DNA of 44,307 nt from Deltaproteobacteria bacterium (GCA_016208255.1 JACQYK010000035.1:1-44307), one strand, 5' to 3'; counted from the first letter of the stretch, positions 15,830 to 24,670 are shown. Numbers and translations: made by a program. Notes: generated by a model not told the origin, from the letters alone.

Positions 15830-17508
15830 ATTCCGGAGTTCCCGTATATTGCCCCATCGACCAGCAGGGGGATGTCATCCAGCCTTTCCCGGAGAGGGGG
15901 CACTTCAATGGTAAAGACATTCAGTCGATAGTAGAGGTCCTTGCGGAAAGCGCCCCTTTGCACTTCTTTCACAATATCGCGGTTGCTTGCGGCCATCAGT
16001 CGAACATCGACCCGGATGGTCTTCGGGCTGCCAAGCCGCTCGAACTCTCCGTTCTGCAGCACCCGCAGTAGCTTGGCCTGCACATCCAGAGGTAACTCGG
16101 TAATCTCGTCGAGAAACAGCGTGGAATGATCCGCCAGTTCAAACCGCCCGATCTGTTTGGCCAGGGCCCCGGTATAGGCACCCTTCTCCCGTCCGAACAG
16201 TTCGTTTTCCATAAGGGCCGCGGGCAGCGAAGCGCAATTAACTTTCACCAATAATCGGCCTTTTCGTTTGCTCTGATTGTGGATGGCCTCGGCGATCAAT
16301 TCTTTGCCGGTTCCGGTTTCACCGGTGATGAGCACCACGGCATCGGTGGGGGCAACCTGCTCTACCCGGCTGAGCACTTTTTTGAGCGGGGCGCTCTGAC
16401 CAGTAATGTGCTCATAGATATTCTTCGCGGCCACCGTTTTCCTAAGGTAGATATTCTCCGCTTCCAGCCTGTCTTTTAGCTGCTTAATCTCTTCGTAGGC
16501 CTTCTCCAGGGATTTCTCGGTCTCCTTGCGGGCGGTAATGTCAATGGACACGCCCATCAAGGATTCCGGTTCCACAGACGATAAGCAATAAGAACGGCCG
16601 AGTGAGACCATCCAGCGAATCCGCCCGTCGGGGAGCACGATGCGGAATTCAGCCCGGGTGACCACGCTCGACTTCATGGCCTGATTCGTGGTCCGGCGCA
16701 TCCTTTCCCGATCCTCGGGATGGATCCGGTTGATAAAGCTCTCGAAGGTCATTTCCTCTTCCGGGGCCACACTAAACAATTCCTTTGTTTTTTCGGTGGT
16801 CCAGAAGCGACCGCTGGAAACGTCCAAGATCCACAGTCCGGCTCCCGCGGAAGCCGCCGCCAGACTCAGTCGCGCCTCGCTTTCCCGCAGGGCCTGGTCG
16901 GCCCGCTTGCGGGCGATGGCATTGGCAAATATCTGAGCAATCACCTGGAGTCTTTTAACCAGCATCCCCGGCCAGTCCCGTTCCTCGCGCAAGGTAGCGA
17001 AAGCCATCTGGCCTAAGACCACCCCTCCGGCCATTAAGGGAATCACCACGGTGGACTTGGTCCCGTAGAAGCAGTAAGACTCACGGTCACGAGCGGCTTC
17101 CGGCGGGAGATCGGCCATTTTCGAAATGGTCAGGATCTCCCCCCTCAAGATTTTTTCCATGGTCCAGGGGAAAGATTCCTTGGTAGCAATCCGCTCCGGT
17201 ATCGGCGCGCCTTCCTGCTCCTGATACTGATACCTGTGTGTCAGGGGATCATCGCTCCGGTTGGGTTCAGAAATTTGCCAGATGGTCGAGCGGTCAAAAT
17301 GGAGGGATTCACAAATACGTCTTTGCGCGTCCTGGATCTCGGATTCCACCTGCTCGGCAGGCAGATTGATGAAACGCGCAGAGATTTCGGTCAGCAGCAT
17401 CTCGAACTGCAGCTGCTCTTCAAATTCCGCACGCAGGACCGCATCTTCCTGGGTCATCCTGTCATTCCATTCCTGTGAGACAACATCAAACAGCGGTAGG
17501 CTCGGCAT
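15826..17508 (-). CDS. Sigma-54-dependent transcriptional activator (GAF-PAS-AAA+), main part
   Basis: 560 residues: a GAF-like sensory domain (~35-200), a PAS/PAC domain (~215-335), a short coiled coil, and an AAA+ domain with Walker A GETGTGKE, the sigma-54-contacting loop in the form GAYTGA, Walker B TLFLDEI and the VPPLRERLDDIPLL motif. The FhlA/NifA-like layout senses a small molecule rather than a phosphorelay. In the complete gene the Fis-type helix-turn-helix at 15563-15829 follows. As the only RpoN activator in the window, and located among five identical enhancer-like sites, it is the prime candidate for binding them. If the ~100-base deletion near 15842 is real, the protein would lose the end of its AAA+ domain. 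ATG at 17457 is an alternative start. Confidence 0.85.
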   Translation of the reverse strand: MPSLPLFDVVSQEWNDRMTQEDAVLRAEFEEQLQFEMLLTEISARFINLPAEQVESEIQDAQRRICESLHFDRSTIWQISEPNRSDDPLTHRYQYQEQEGAPIPERIATKESFPWTMEKILRGEILTISKMADLPPEAARDRESYCFYGTKSTVVIPLMAGGVVLGQMAFATLREERDWPGMLVKRLQVIAQIFANAIARKRADQALRESEARLSLAAASAGAGLWILDVSSGRFWTTEKTKELFSVAPEEEMTFESFINRIHPEDRERMRRTTNQAMKSSVVTRAEFRIVLPDGRIRWMVSLGRSYCLSSVEPESLMGVSIDITARKETEKSLEKAYEEIKQLKDRLEAENIYLRKTVAAKNIYEHITGQSAPLKKVLSRVEQVAPTDAVVLITGETGTGKELIAEAIHNQSKRKGRLLVKVNCASLPAALMENELFGREKGAYTGALAKQIGRFELADHSTLFLDEITELPLDVQAKLLRVLQNGEFERLGSPKTIRVDVRLMAASNRDIVKEVQRGAFRKDLYYRLNVFTIEVPPLRERLDDIPLLVDGAIYGNSGM

Positions 17509-17772
17509 AATCAGCGGTTAAACAAGCCGATCCCCCGTGCTGAAAAATCTCACCGTTTTTTTAATAAATAAAGAAAATTTTTAAGGAAAGACCGGCAAAA
17601 GCATAGAATAGTGACAGATTGATGTCAACCATAAATTGGCTTCGGGTTCGGGAATGAGCGAACAGCGTCAGAGCATAGCAGTCAGCAAGGAAAAATTTTA
17701 AAAGGTTTGCTTAAAGCTGAACGCTAAGCGCTAAGAGCTTTTATAGCAAGCCCCCTGGCAGGAAAATGAAGG

Positions 17773-18070
17773 CTAAATTTCCTTGTCGACTTCGAAATCC
17801 CGTTCTAAACGCAACTCCGGGATGAAGGTTTCCACTTTACGGATTACCTCTTGGTATTTTGGTTTTGAGCGCCAGGCTTCCTCGTCTTCTTTGCTTTCCC
17901 AAAGCTGTAACCATAACTCCCCCCCCCGGCTCATCCTGGGCCATCGCTCTGAAAGCCTTGTGGAATCCCTTTTGGGTCTTGATGAGGGGCGACATCTCTT
18001 CGTCCCATATTTTCTTTCCCTTTTCTAAGTCATCGGGAGTGGTTGAAAAAAAAATTATCCTTATGATCAT
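17773..18070 (-). CDS. ABM-fold (antibiotic-biosynthesis-monooxygenase-like) protein, frameshifted at G9
   Basis: The N-terminal frame (ATG 18070, MIIRIIFFSTTPDDLEKGKKIWDE…) is broken at a run of nine G on the minus strand. Removing one G gives a smooth continuation, ELWLQLWESKEDEEAW…, ending with TAG at 17773 (about 98 residues in all). Length, the LWESKEDEEAW segment and the predicted ferredoxin-like dimeric fold suit the ABM family, whose anaerobic members often have no known reaction. In the unbroken reading the 77-residue product at 17837-18070 has a wrong tail. The tract may be a sequencing error or a phase-variable switch. Confidence 0.65.
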
Positions 18071-18106
18071 ATCGTCTCCTTCTGATATTTTAAGGTCGTG
18101 GTGCCG

Positions 18107-18421
18107 TTATGGCTTACCTTTTTGAATGCTTTTCTTGGCAGGTTTTATTTCCTCCCATTCTACCTTCATCAGATCCTCAGGCTCCTTAGGATTTTTCTTC
18201 AGCCGGAATACTGACAAGACCGTCATAAGTATTAGGGAGGGTTTGAAGATGACCTTCACCATCTTAGGAATATCACTGGGCTCCAAAGTAACCCCTAAGT
18301 GCCACTTCACGGGCTCAGTAGTTTGAAAACGGGCCTCAAGGAAACCCTTGTCGGACCGACGTACGTACTCTAAGTAGCCTCTAAGTTCCTGGGTTCCAAG
18401 CCCTGTTGATCTAAACCGCAC
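18107..18421 (-). CDS. Small protein of a paralogous pair (GLG…EL…KWH type)
   Basis: 104 residues with no recognised domain. Shared with the neighbour at 18552-18779: S-x-GLG-x2-EL near the start, a T-x-P-V/T-KWH motif about 35 residues later, and an I-F/L-KP segment followed by a hydrophobic stretch (SLILMTVLSVF here). This copy has an extra charged tail of about 30 residues (KKNPKEPEDLM…). It lies downstream of FAD-B, in the same direction. Possibly a membrane-associated helper of the FAD enzyme; function unknown. Confidence 0.6.
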   Translation of the reverse strand: MRFRSTGLGTQELRGYLEYVRRSDKGFLEARFQTTEPVKWHLGVTLEPSDIPKMVKVIFKPSLILMTVLSVFRLKKNPKEPEDLMKVEWEEIKPAKKSIQKGKP

Positions 18422-18477
18422 GTTATTTCTCCATTTTAATTGGTTATGATCTAGACAATCTTATTCTGGTTAAACCC

Positions 18478-18548
18478 TCATGCCCCCCTCCCTCACCCTC
18501 CCCCTCCGAGGGGCCTGCGGGGTGGCAGGGGAAGGGGTGGGGGTGAAA
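18478..18548. repeat. C-rich/G-rich imperfect inverted repeat
   Basis: The left arm (CCCTCCCTCACCCTCCCCCT) and right arm (AGGGGAAGGGGTGGGGGTG) can pair imperfectly around a GC-rich loop. It resembles dispersed intergenic palindromes. It separates the two small paralogous genes and could also act as a transcript-end structure. Confidence 0.5.
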
Positions 18549-18551
18549 AGG

Positions 18552-18779
18552 TTATTTTTGTTTTGATAATAGCGAACGAATGATAAACCAGAAATTGCCT
18601 GGTTTCAGTATTTGCCAGGCCAGTATCCTCAAGTCTTTTTCCTGTAACCCCATTCGAGTGTGCCATTTCGTCGGCTTGGTCACATCTACGGCCAGAAGGA
18701 TCACATCGTCCACCTTTTTCATGCCGACGATGACGGCATCGAGCTCTGTCTTACCTAAACCTGCAGAAGTTAATTTCAT
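18552..18779 (-). CDS. Small protein of a paralogous pair, coupled to FAD-B
   Basis: 75 residues from ATG 18779; a longer frame to 18806 would overlap FAD-B and is unlikely. Sequence MKLTSAGLGKTELDAVI … VTKPTKWHTRMGL … ILKPGNFWFIIRSLL is homologous to 18107-18421 along its length. The ATG comes one base after the TAG stop of FAD-B, so translation is very probably coupled and the two proteins may act together. No known family recognised. Confidence 0.65.
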   Translation of the reverse strand: MKLTSAGLGKTELDAVIVGMKKVDDVILLAVDVTKPTKWHTRMGLQEKDLRILAWQILKPGNFWFIIRSLLSKQK

Positions 18780-18780
18780 G

Positions 18781-20409
18781 CTACAGATATCCTTTCTCCC
18801 GGGCATTAGTTATGATCTCCGGCTCAGACCACCACTTTTCAATTCCCAGGTCTTCGGCCACGGCATTGGCCGCCCCATAGCCTGCCCCCCAGATCACGGT
18901 GCCGCCGGGATAAACGCTGGAGCCGGCCAGGTAAAGATTATCGATCGGGGTCCTGGTCTTTGAGCAGGATTCGTTGCACCTGAAAATCCCCATCTGCAGG
19001 GGATGATAGAGGCCCTGCTTATAGGAACCCTGAACCATATTGATGAATTTGTTTTCAATATCAACCGGCGTGGAAAGATATTTGCGCAAAATAACGTCTT
19101 TTTTCATATTGGGTGCGTATTTCTGAAGGGTATTCAGCATTTGCTCGGCCACGTTCTCTCGAAAAGCATAGTCATACCACTGTCCTGGGCCTTGCTGCAG
19201 ATTGTAGGGAGTAAAACGGGAAAGAAGGCCCGTGTGTCTCCCCGGAGGGCATTGGGACGGGTCATGGACTGAAGGAAAACAACAGTTAAACCCGGCCTGG
19301 TCCCTTATTTCTCCGTTGAAGGTCGCCTCGTAATCTTTGATTAATTCCTCGGCCGTCTCGAAACCCAGAACATAAACCAAGGCCTTGTTGAACTCCGGGT
19401 CAGATGCGGCCGCTGTGAAATTGGGGGCTTCCTTCAAAGCCAGGTGCAGTCCTGTGAGACTGTACTTTTCCCACTGCCAACCATTGATCTGATCCAGAAA
19501 ATCTTCATCCAGGTGTTCTTCTCCGACCAATTTTAAAAAGGTCTGATGGGGGTCAATGGTGCTGGCCACCGCTTTGGCGGCATGGATCAGGGTCCCATCC
19601 TCCAGCTCGACTCCCTTGGCTGTTCCATCCTCGACAATGATGCGCTTGATCCTCTGCGAATTCAGGATCATCCCGCCATTCTCGTAGATTACTTTCTGCA
19701 GGGCCTGGGCCACCATGTGGGTCCCCCTACTCACTAGCCGGTAATTGGTGGCCCTCTCCAGATAAAGCAGAACCAGATACCCCATGCCCGGCTGGTCATA
19801 GGCTACCCCCCAGTGCGTGCATAGGTAGAGCATCAGGGCCTTGACATGTTCGTTCTCAAAATACTCATCTATGATCTCCTGGGGGGATTTCTCGCCGTAT
19901 TCGGACACTTCCCGGCCCAATTCCGTCATCTGTAATTTGACCACCTGGTCCAAAAGGGGCATGGGTGGAACATAGGTCCATGGCCCTATTAAACCAACGA
20001 CTGCCCTCTTGGCCAAGGCAGTAAATTCACGGTAGCGGTCAGCGTCCCGTTTGGAAATTTTGGCAATGGAGTCACAGGTCTTCTCCAGATCGGAATAGAG
20101 ACAAATGGATCTCCCGTCGGACAGGGGCATGGCGACCTGCAGGGAGGGATAGATATGCTCCAACCCATACTTTTTTTCAAGTTCAAGATCACCATAAACG
20201 GGGGCGTAATCCACCATCATCATGTATACGGCATGGGTGTTGTGCAAATAGCCGGGAGCAGTAACCGATTCCGTCATCAGGCCTCCGCCCATCTCGTGCC
20301 TTCGCTCCAGAACCAGGACCTTGAGTCCTGCTTTACTCAGGTAAGCGCCCAGTTCCAAACCGTTAGGCCCGGCGCCGATCACAATCACATCAACATTCTT
20401 CTGGGTCAT
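18781..20409 (-). CDS. Phytoene-dehydrogenase-like FAD oxidoreductase (type FAD-B)
   Basis: 542 residues. Dinucleotide-binding motif [19 protein letters not shown] … VLERR at the N-terminus, a long variable substrate region, and the C-terminal FAD motif [31 protein letters not shown], as in the CrtI/carotenoid-isomerase (NAD(P)/FAD-dependent) superfamily. It is nearly the same protein as 27798-29429. In an anaerobe without carotenoid genes in the window these enzymes probably desaturate, saturate or isomerise an isoprenoid or alicyclic substrate; the actual reaction is unknown. Second gene after FAD-A (20536-22130), always in the order A then B. Confidence 0.85.
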   Translation of the reverse strand: MTQKNVDVIVIGAGPNGLELGAYLSKAGLKVLVLERRHEMGGGLMTESVTAPGYLHNTHAVYMMMVDYAPVYGDLELEKKYGLEHIYPSLQVAMPLSDGRSICLYSDLEKTCDSIAKISKRDADRYREFTALAKRAVVGLIGPWTYVPPMPLLDQVVKLQMTELGREVSEYGEKSPQEIIDEYFENEHVKALMLYLCTHWGVAYDQPGMGYLVLLYLERATNYRLVSRGTHMVAQALQKVIYENGGMILNSQRIKRIIVEDGTAKGVELEDGTLIHAAKAVASTIDPHQTFLKLVGEEHLDEDFLDQINGWQWEKYSLTGLHLALKEAPNFTAAASDPEFNKALVYVLGFETAEELIKDYEATFNGEIRDQAGFNCCFPSVHDPSQCPPGRHTGLLSRFTPYNLQQGPGQWYDYAFRENVAEQMLNTLQKYAPNMKKDVILRKYLSTPVDIENKFINMVQGSYKQGLYHPLQMGIFRCNESCSKTRTPIDNLYLAGSSVYPGGTVIWGAGYGAANAVAEDLGIEKWWSEPEIITNAREKGYL

Positions 20410-20535
20410 TTCCCATCCTCCTCCATACGGTCAATCTCTGGGGAATACGCACTCCGCTCGATCGGGGTCGTGAGGCGGAGTTCTCCCTTCCGAAATCTCA
20501 GTTCCATTGAATTTCAGTTGGCCTGTCTTCTCTTA

Positions 20536-20877
20536 TCACCAGGGATGGCCTTCCCACGGTTTTTTCAGACCAAAGTCTTCGGCGATTATTTTGTAGCAGT
20601 TATATCCCTGCCAACTGGATCCACATCCCACCGGATGCCAGGCCGATCCGGTGGCGTATAAGTTATTAATCGGCGTCCTGTGCCTGGCTAACTCCGGGAC
20701 AGGCCTGAACTTTCCGATTTGACTCGGGATATTATCGATAACGGCCCAGTTGCCTTCCGGACCCATATTGGGCAGGCTTTTGGCGATGTCATACGGCGTC
20801 ATAGGCAAATAACCGATCACTAACGTTGCCAGTGCTTGACGACCTCCTGGGCATGAGCCTTGGCATGCTCGTTCCAC
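20536..20877 (-). CDS. Phytoene-dehydrogenase-like FAD oxidoreductase (type FAD-A), C-terminal part
   Basis: The genuine part begins at VIGYLPMTPYDIAKSLPNM and runs to the C-terminal FAD motif (NLYATGSAWHPVGCGSSWQGYNCYKIIAEDFGL). It is the missing end of the gene at 20820-22130. Compared with the intact paralogue at 26052-27680, ten codons (EFAPNMNWDN in that copy) are replaced by five bases, a net loss of 25 bases that shifts the frame. Confidence 0.8.
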   Translation of the reverse strand: MERACQGSCPGGRQALATLVIGYLPMTPYDIAKSLPNMGPEGNWAVIDNIPSQIGKFRPVPELARHRTPINNLYATGSAWHPVGCGSSWQGYNCYKIIAEDFGLKKPWEGHPW

Positions 20878-22130
20878 TGGTCTTCATTGAGCACATTCCC
20901 GGCTACAGTGAACTGCTCGGTAGTAGCGGCGAACTTCCCCTCCGGATACCGGAGTTTGTCGGCGCCAAAAGCAAAAACGGCAAGATTGAGATCAGTGGGA
21001 AGGACCCCGGACAGCCTGAGATGGGTCTCTCTGATTGTCGCCTCCGGGTCCTTGGTTATCAAAAAGACACAATCTGTTTTGTTTATATCCGGATTGGCAT
21101 CGGCGGCCAGGTAATTCGGCTTCTCATTGAGCGACCAGTGGAAATAATCTATGACCGTATATCGGCGCTCCAATTTTTCAATTCGGCTTAACATTTGCGG
21201 ATCAAAATACTCTTTCCCGGTAAGGCGGAAACACAAGGAGTAGGGATCCAGAGTGCTCAGTACCAGCTTCCTGGCCTTGACCTCGGTACCATCGGTAAGC
21301 CTGATGCCGGTCGCTTTTCCGTTTTCGATGATCACCTTGTCAACCGGATGTCTGGTGAACATTTTTCCCCCATTGGCCAGAAAAATTTTGACCGCCGCAT
21401 GGGCCATGTTGTGAGCTCCGTGGTTGACATAGGCACCCTGTAAGGCAATGCCGAGGGTCCACATCAGCTGCACCACTCCCATTCCCGGCAAATGGGCGGG
21501 GCGCCCCCCGGACAAGGCTCCTCTCAACAGCAGAGAAATCAATTCTTTACTCTCGAACTGATCGTTCAGGACTTCGAACAAAGATTTCCCGGGCCAGGAT
21601 GGATCAAACCTCGAGTCCTTGCTCAACCGGTCCAAAATATCCGTTTCCTCCGGAGCCAGCGGTGGATTATGAACCCACTCTACAAAAGCCGGAGCGAAAA
21701 GGTTATAAAGCTCCATTAGTCTTCGCCAGGAATCGGCATCCTTCTGAGAAAATCTGGCTATGGACTTGGCGCTGCGTTCTTGATCGGGATCCTCCAGCAG
21801 GTTGTACAGAAGAATGGAGGATTGGTCTTCAAATATGGCCCCAATACCGGTGTCGATATCGAGCATTCGGGTCATTTGCCCGTAATCTTCTTTCCATTCG
21901 GGGAAATCCCGTTCGGTGGCAAAATGATAATAAGGCCTGACTCCGACGCAATGGTAATCAAAAACAAAGCCCGGGACCGAGCCCTCGTCGCTGCACCAGC
22001 CCCCGCCAGCCTCGTGCTTTTGCTCAAATACGGCCACCTCCATCCCCCCGTACTTGGCTAAGTACATGGCCGTGATTAAGCCTTTCGCTCCTCCCCCAAT
22101 GATCACCGCATCGTATACGCTGTCAGCCAT
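20820..22130 (-). CDS. Phytoene-dehydrogenase-like FAD oxidoreductase (type FAD-A), main part (frameshifted)
   Basis: N-terminal FAD motif VIIGGGAKGLITAMYLAKYGG … VFEQKHEAGGGW, then a region collinear with 26052-27680 (SGGRPAHLPGMGVVQLMWTLGIALQ, LANGGKMFTRHPVDKV, ARKLVLSTLDPYSLCFRL). It ends prematurely after VVKHWQ because of the 25-base loss near 20822; the rest is in the 20536-20877 frame. First gene behind a sigma-54 promoter (22252-22267), followed by FAD-B. FAD-A and FAD-B are only distantly alike, so they are probably two different enzymes or subunits of one pathway. Confidence 0.82.
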   Translation of the reverse strand: MADSVYDAVIIGGGAKGLITAMYLAKYGGMEVAVFEQKHEAGGGWCSDEGSVPGFVFDYHCVGVRPYYHFATERDFPEWKEDYGQMTRMLDIDTGIGAIFEDQSSILLYNLLEDPDQERSAKSIARFSQKDADSWRRLMELYNLFAPAFVEWVHNPPLAPEETDILDRLSKDSRFDPSWPGKSLFEVLNDQFESKELISLLLRGALSGGRPAHLPGMGVVQLMWTLGIALQGAYVNHGAHNMAHAAVKIFLANGGKMFTRHPVDKVIIENGKATGIRLTDGTEVKARKLVLSTLDPYSLCFRLTGKEYFDPQMLSRIEKLERRYTVIDYFHWSLNEKPNYLAADANPDINKTDCVFLITKDPEATIRETHLRLSGVLPTDLNLAVFAFGADKLRYPEGKFAATTEQFTVAGNVLNEDQWNEHAKAHAQEVVKHWQR

Positions 22131-22251
22131 TTTTACCCCCTCGCGTCCTTTCCCGTTCCTCTCTCACTAATCAAATAACTGGGAAGGAGTCTGAACACCT
22201 GATTATGTTTTTTGGTACCCTCCAAAGAGGAATCGCTATGTTTGTTTATAG

Positions 22252-22267
22252 TTCAATTTTAGTGCCA
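22252..22267 (-). promoter_or_regulatory. Sigma-54 promoter of the FAD-A/FAD-B operon
   Basis: Minus strand TGGCACTAAAATTGAA, about 120 bases before the FAD-A start. Its dyad element is 106 bases upstream, one helical turn less than the 117-119 of the others. Confidence 0.78.
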
Positions 22268-22352
22268 AGCGGGCAGAGGGAGATCAAGATCCGATAACTC
22301 TTTGTTATATTATAATTTATCAAAAGAGAAATATTTTCAGAGAAAAAGAAAG

Positions 22353-22391
22353 AAGGTTGTTATTCCGTCTTAAGGTCATTATAGTGTCCTT
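22353..22391 (-). promoter_or_regulatory. Dyad enhancer-like element, copy d
   Basis: Close to the consensus: AAGGACACTATAATGACC, then TTAAGACGGAATA and CAACCTT. It lies between the SDR stop codon (22462) and the FAD-A promoter. Confidence 0.8.
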
Positions 22392-22461
22392 CATTCATTC
22401 CATCTCTCTTCACCTTCGCTCCCCCACTTTTAAATCCATGTTTTTCAGGTTTATGAATCTC

Positions 22462-23217
22462 TTAATGCAAAGCCACTCCCCCATCGACCACGAGGGTTTG
22501 TCCGGTCATAAAATCGCTCTCATCCGAAGATAGAAAGAGGATGGCTCCAACCAGGTCATCGGGCAGTTGCCGCCGCTTGATGGACCTCCGGCCTACAGCC
22601 ATCTCGTCCACCCCGGGTGTGGCTATTAAAGCCGCAACCCCCTCGGTAATGGTGAAACCCGGGGCCACTGAATTGACATTGATCTTATAGTCGCCCAGTT
22701 CCCGCGACAAGGTCCGGGTAAGGCCGATGACCCCTCCCTTGGAGCTGGCGTAATGAATCAACCCGGGCGCCCCAAGAAAATGGGTTCCGGAAGAGATATT
22801 CACAATCTTGCCTTTTCCCCGCTCTTTCATAAAAGGAAAGACCGCTTTGCAGCAAAGGAACACGCCTTTGAGGTTCACGGACATGATCCTGTCCCATTCC
22901 TCCTCCGTGACCTGAAAAAAAGGCTTTGGCGCAATATCCGCAATACCGGCATTGTTGATCAGAATGTCTATGCCGCCCAATTCCCGAGCGCTTACTTTGG
23001 CCATTCTTTCCACATCGTCCCCTTTGGACACATCGCACTTGACGGCGAGTGCCCGTCGCCCCAGGGCCTTCACTTCCTCTGCCGTCGCCTCCGCAGAAGA
23101 CAAGGCCAGATCCACGGCCACAATATCCGATCCGTTGGCGGCAAAGGCCAGGGCAACGGTCTTGCCGATTCCTCTTCCTGCTCCGGTAATAATGGCTACT
23201 TTATCTTTTAGTCTCAT
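22462..23217 (-). CDS. Short-chain dehydrogenase/reductase (FabG-like)
   Basis: 251 residues, classical SDR: cofactor motif TGAGRGIG, D at the end of beta-2 (VAVDL, suggesting NAD preference), structural NNAG, catalytic Ser in NISSGTHFLGAPG and YASSK. Closely related to 31397-32152 (same length, same N- and C-terminal sequences such as MRLKDK and TGQTLVVDGGVALH). Likely a hydroxyacyl-CoA or alcohol dehydrogenase of the pathway. ATG with GGAGGG. Downstream of the geranylgeranyl-reductase-like gene in the same direction. Confidence 0.88.
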   Translation of the reverse strand: MRLKDKVAIITGAGRGIGKTVALAFAANGSDIVAVDLALSSAEATAEEVKALGRRALAVKCDVSKGDDVERMAKVSARELGGIDILINNAGIADIAPKPFFQVTEEEWDRIMSVNLKGVFLCCKAVFPFMKERGKGKIVNISSGTHFLGAPGLIHYASSKGGVIGLTRTLSRELGDYKINVNSVAPGFTITEGVAALIATPGVDEMAVGRRSIKRRQLPDDLVGAILFLSSDESDFMTGQTLVVDGGVALH

Positions 23218-23249
23218 TGCTTTCCCTCCTCAGCCTAATTTTCTGCCGA

Positions 23250-23268
23250 GTCAGGCAGAATGCCTGAC
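23250..23268. repeat. Short perfect hairpin
   Basis: GTCAGGCA and TGCCTGAC separated by three bases, in the 165-base gap between two minus-strand genes. It may affect transcript stability; too short for a firm assignment. Confidence 0.35.
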
Positions 23269-23382
23269 CTATTTTGTCCTTGAGCTATTTCTCAACCAAT
23301 CCTTATGCCTCTTGGGGCACCACGAAGTATGAAAATAGGTTTTGGTTTTCCTTCAGCCTTCAGCCCTCAGCCTATTTTTGTA

Positions 23383-24492
23383 TTAAAACATTCTCAGACT
23401 CGCCTCATGGGCTTCGGCCATAGTTTCGCGGAGAAGGAGGCCGCTGCCCTTGGCCGCCGCCTCGATTTTATTTACCCAAAGCGAGTACTCCCTGAAGGCC
23501 GTGATCATAGGCTTAATCTCATCGAGATAAATTCCATCAGCTTGACGATCTGACTTTACGGCTTGAACAATTGATTCAGCGGCCAGCAACCCGCTCTTCA
23601 GGCCAGTGCCTATTCCTTCACCGGTTATGGGCAGGACAAAGCCACCCGCTTCACCGGCAAGCAATACATTCTTCTTAGCAGGCAGGAAGGTGCCGGAAAC
23701 CAGTCCTCCGGCTAATCTGGCCACTGCGCATGCTCCCCGATAAACAGGTTCTTGGTTTTGATCAAAGCCGCAGTTAGCGGTCAAATATTCTTTCGCCCAT
23801 TGGATACGCTCTTTCGGCACATGGACCGTGCCTCCGAACTCCAATATGATAAGACTGTCTTTCTGATGGACCGCGAATCCGCCGGGAAAGGACTTCTGGA
23901 GATAAAACCAGTGAAAATATCGTGCCTCTAATTCCATGCTCCCTTGATGCCATTCCTCATAGGCTTGATTATAAGGAACCTTGAGCTGGGGGAATAAATA
24001 TTTTCTGACGATAGAGGTGCCTCCATCAGCACCAATGATAAATTTAGCCTCGATCTCAAGGTTCTCGAGGCCTTTTTCATATTGAATTAAAAAGCCATGC
24101 TTCTCTTCTATAATCTCCGTAACCTTTGCCCCCTGGAATATCTTAACGCCTTTAGCACCCGCCTGCTCAGTCATCCAGAAATCCAAGTTTTTTCTAAAGG
24201 TAAGAGGGATGAAAAAGTCCAGTTTCTGGCCAGCCTGGTTGTCCAGGTCAGGAGTATGAAACAGGTAACCATTCAGTTGAGGGGGTCGGCTCAACACTGT
24301 CCCGGGTATCTCGCCAAATTCCTGTTTTATCAAAGTTTGAGCCAGCGGCCCGATGATCATGCCGGAGCATACCTTGTCTCTTGGCAGTCTCTTCTTTTCC
24401 AAGATCACCGTTTCCAACCCATGTTCTGCGCATCTCTTGGCGGCGGCGCTTCCTGCCGGGCCGGCGCCGATCACGGCCACATCTAACATCAT
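23383..24492 (-). CDS. Geranylgeranyl-reductase-family FAD oxidoreductase
   Basis: About 369 residues from ATG 24492 (or 24489), preceded by AGGAGGG; a frame to 24588 is open but would add an unrelated hydrophobic leader. N-terminal FAD motif VIGAGPAGSAAAKRCAEHGLETVILEKK, the family motif PRDKVCSGMI, a mid-protein GADGGTSIVRKY and the late FAD motif LAGEAGGFVLPITGEGIGTGLKSG. The family reduces isoprenoid double bonds or is used for other hydrogenations of hydrophobic substrates. With the CrtI-like enzymes it supports a theme of handling an isoprenoid or alicyclic compound. Confidence 0.85.
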   Translation of the reverse strand: MMLDVAVIGAGPAGSAAAKRCAEHGLETVILEKKRLPRDKVCSGMIIGPLAQTLIKQEFGEIPGTVLSRPPQLNGYLFHTPDLDNQAGQKLDFFIPLTFRKNLDFWMTEQAGAKGVKIFQGAKVTEIIEEKHGFLIQYEKGLENLEIEAKFIIGADGGTSIVRKYLFPQLKVPYNQAYEEWHQGSMELEARYFHWFYLQKSFPGGFAVHQKDSLIILEFGGTVHVPKERIQWAKEYLTANCGFDQNQEPVYRGACAVARLAGGLVSGTFLPAKKNVLLAGEAGGFVLPITGEGIGTGLKSGLLAAESIVQAVKSDRQADGIYLDEIKPMITAFREYSLWVNKIEAAAKGSGLLLRETMAEAHEASLRMF

Positions 24493-24654
24493 TACCCTCC
24501 TATTGAGTAGCGGCCAAATTAGTTGAAGGACCAAACCCGCATAACCGATGAGTCGCCACGATACACGGAAAAAGGATTTAAGGGCCAAGGGCCTGCGACG
24601 ACCTCAGCCGAGACGGATTGAAAGGCGTGGAAATGAGACCCCTGAATGATTAAT

Positions 24655-24670
24655 TGCACGAACAATGCCA
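24655..24670 (-). promoter_or_regulatory. Possible sigma-54 promoter for the minus-strand genes
   Basis: Minus strand TGGCATTGTTCGTGCA keeps GG and GC ten bases apart but has GTGC instead of TTGC. It is about 160 bases from the dyad centre at 24829 and 160 bases before the geranylgeranyl-reductase-like start. Weaker than the other sites. Confidence 0.45.
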
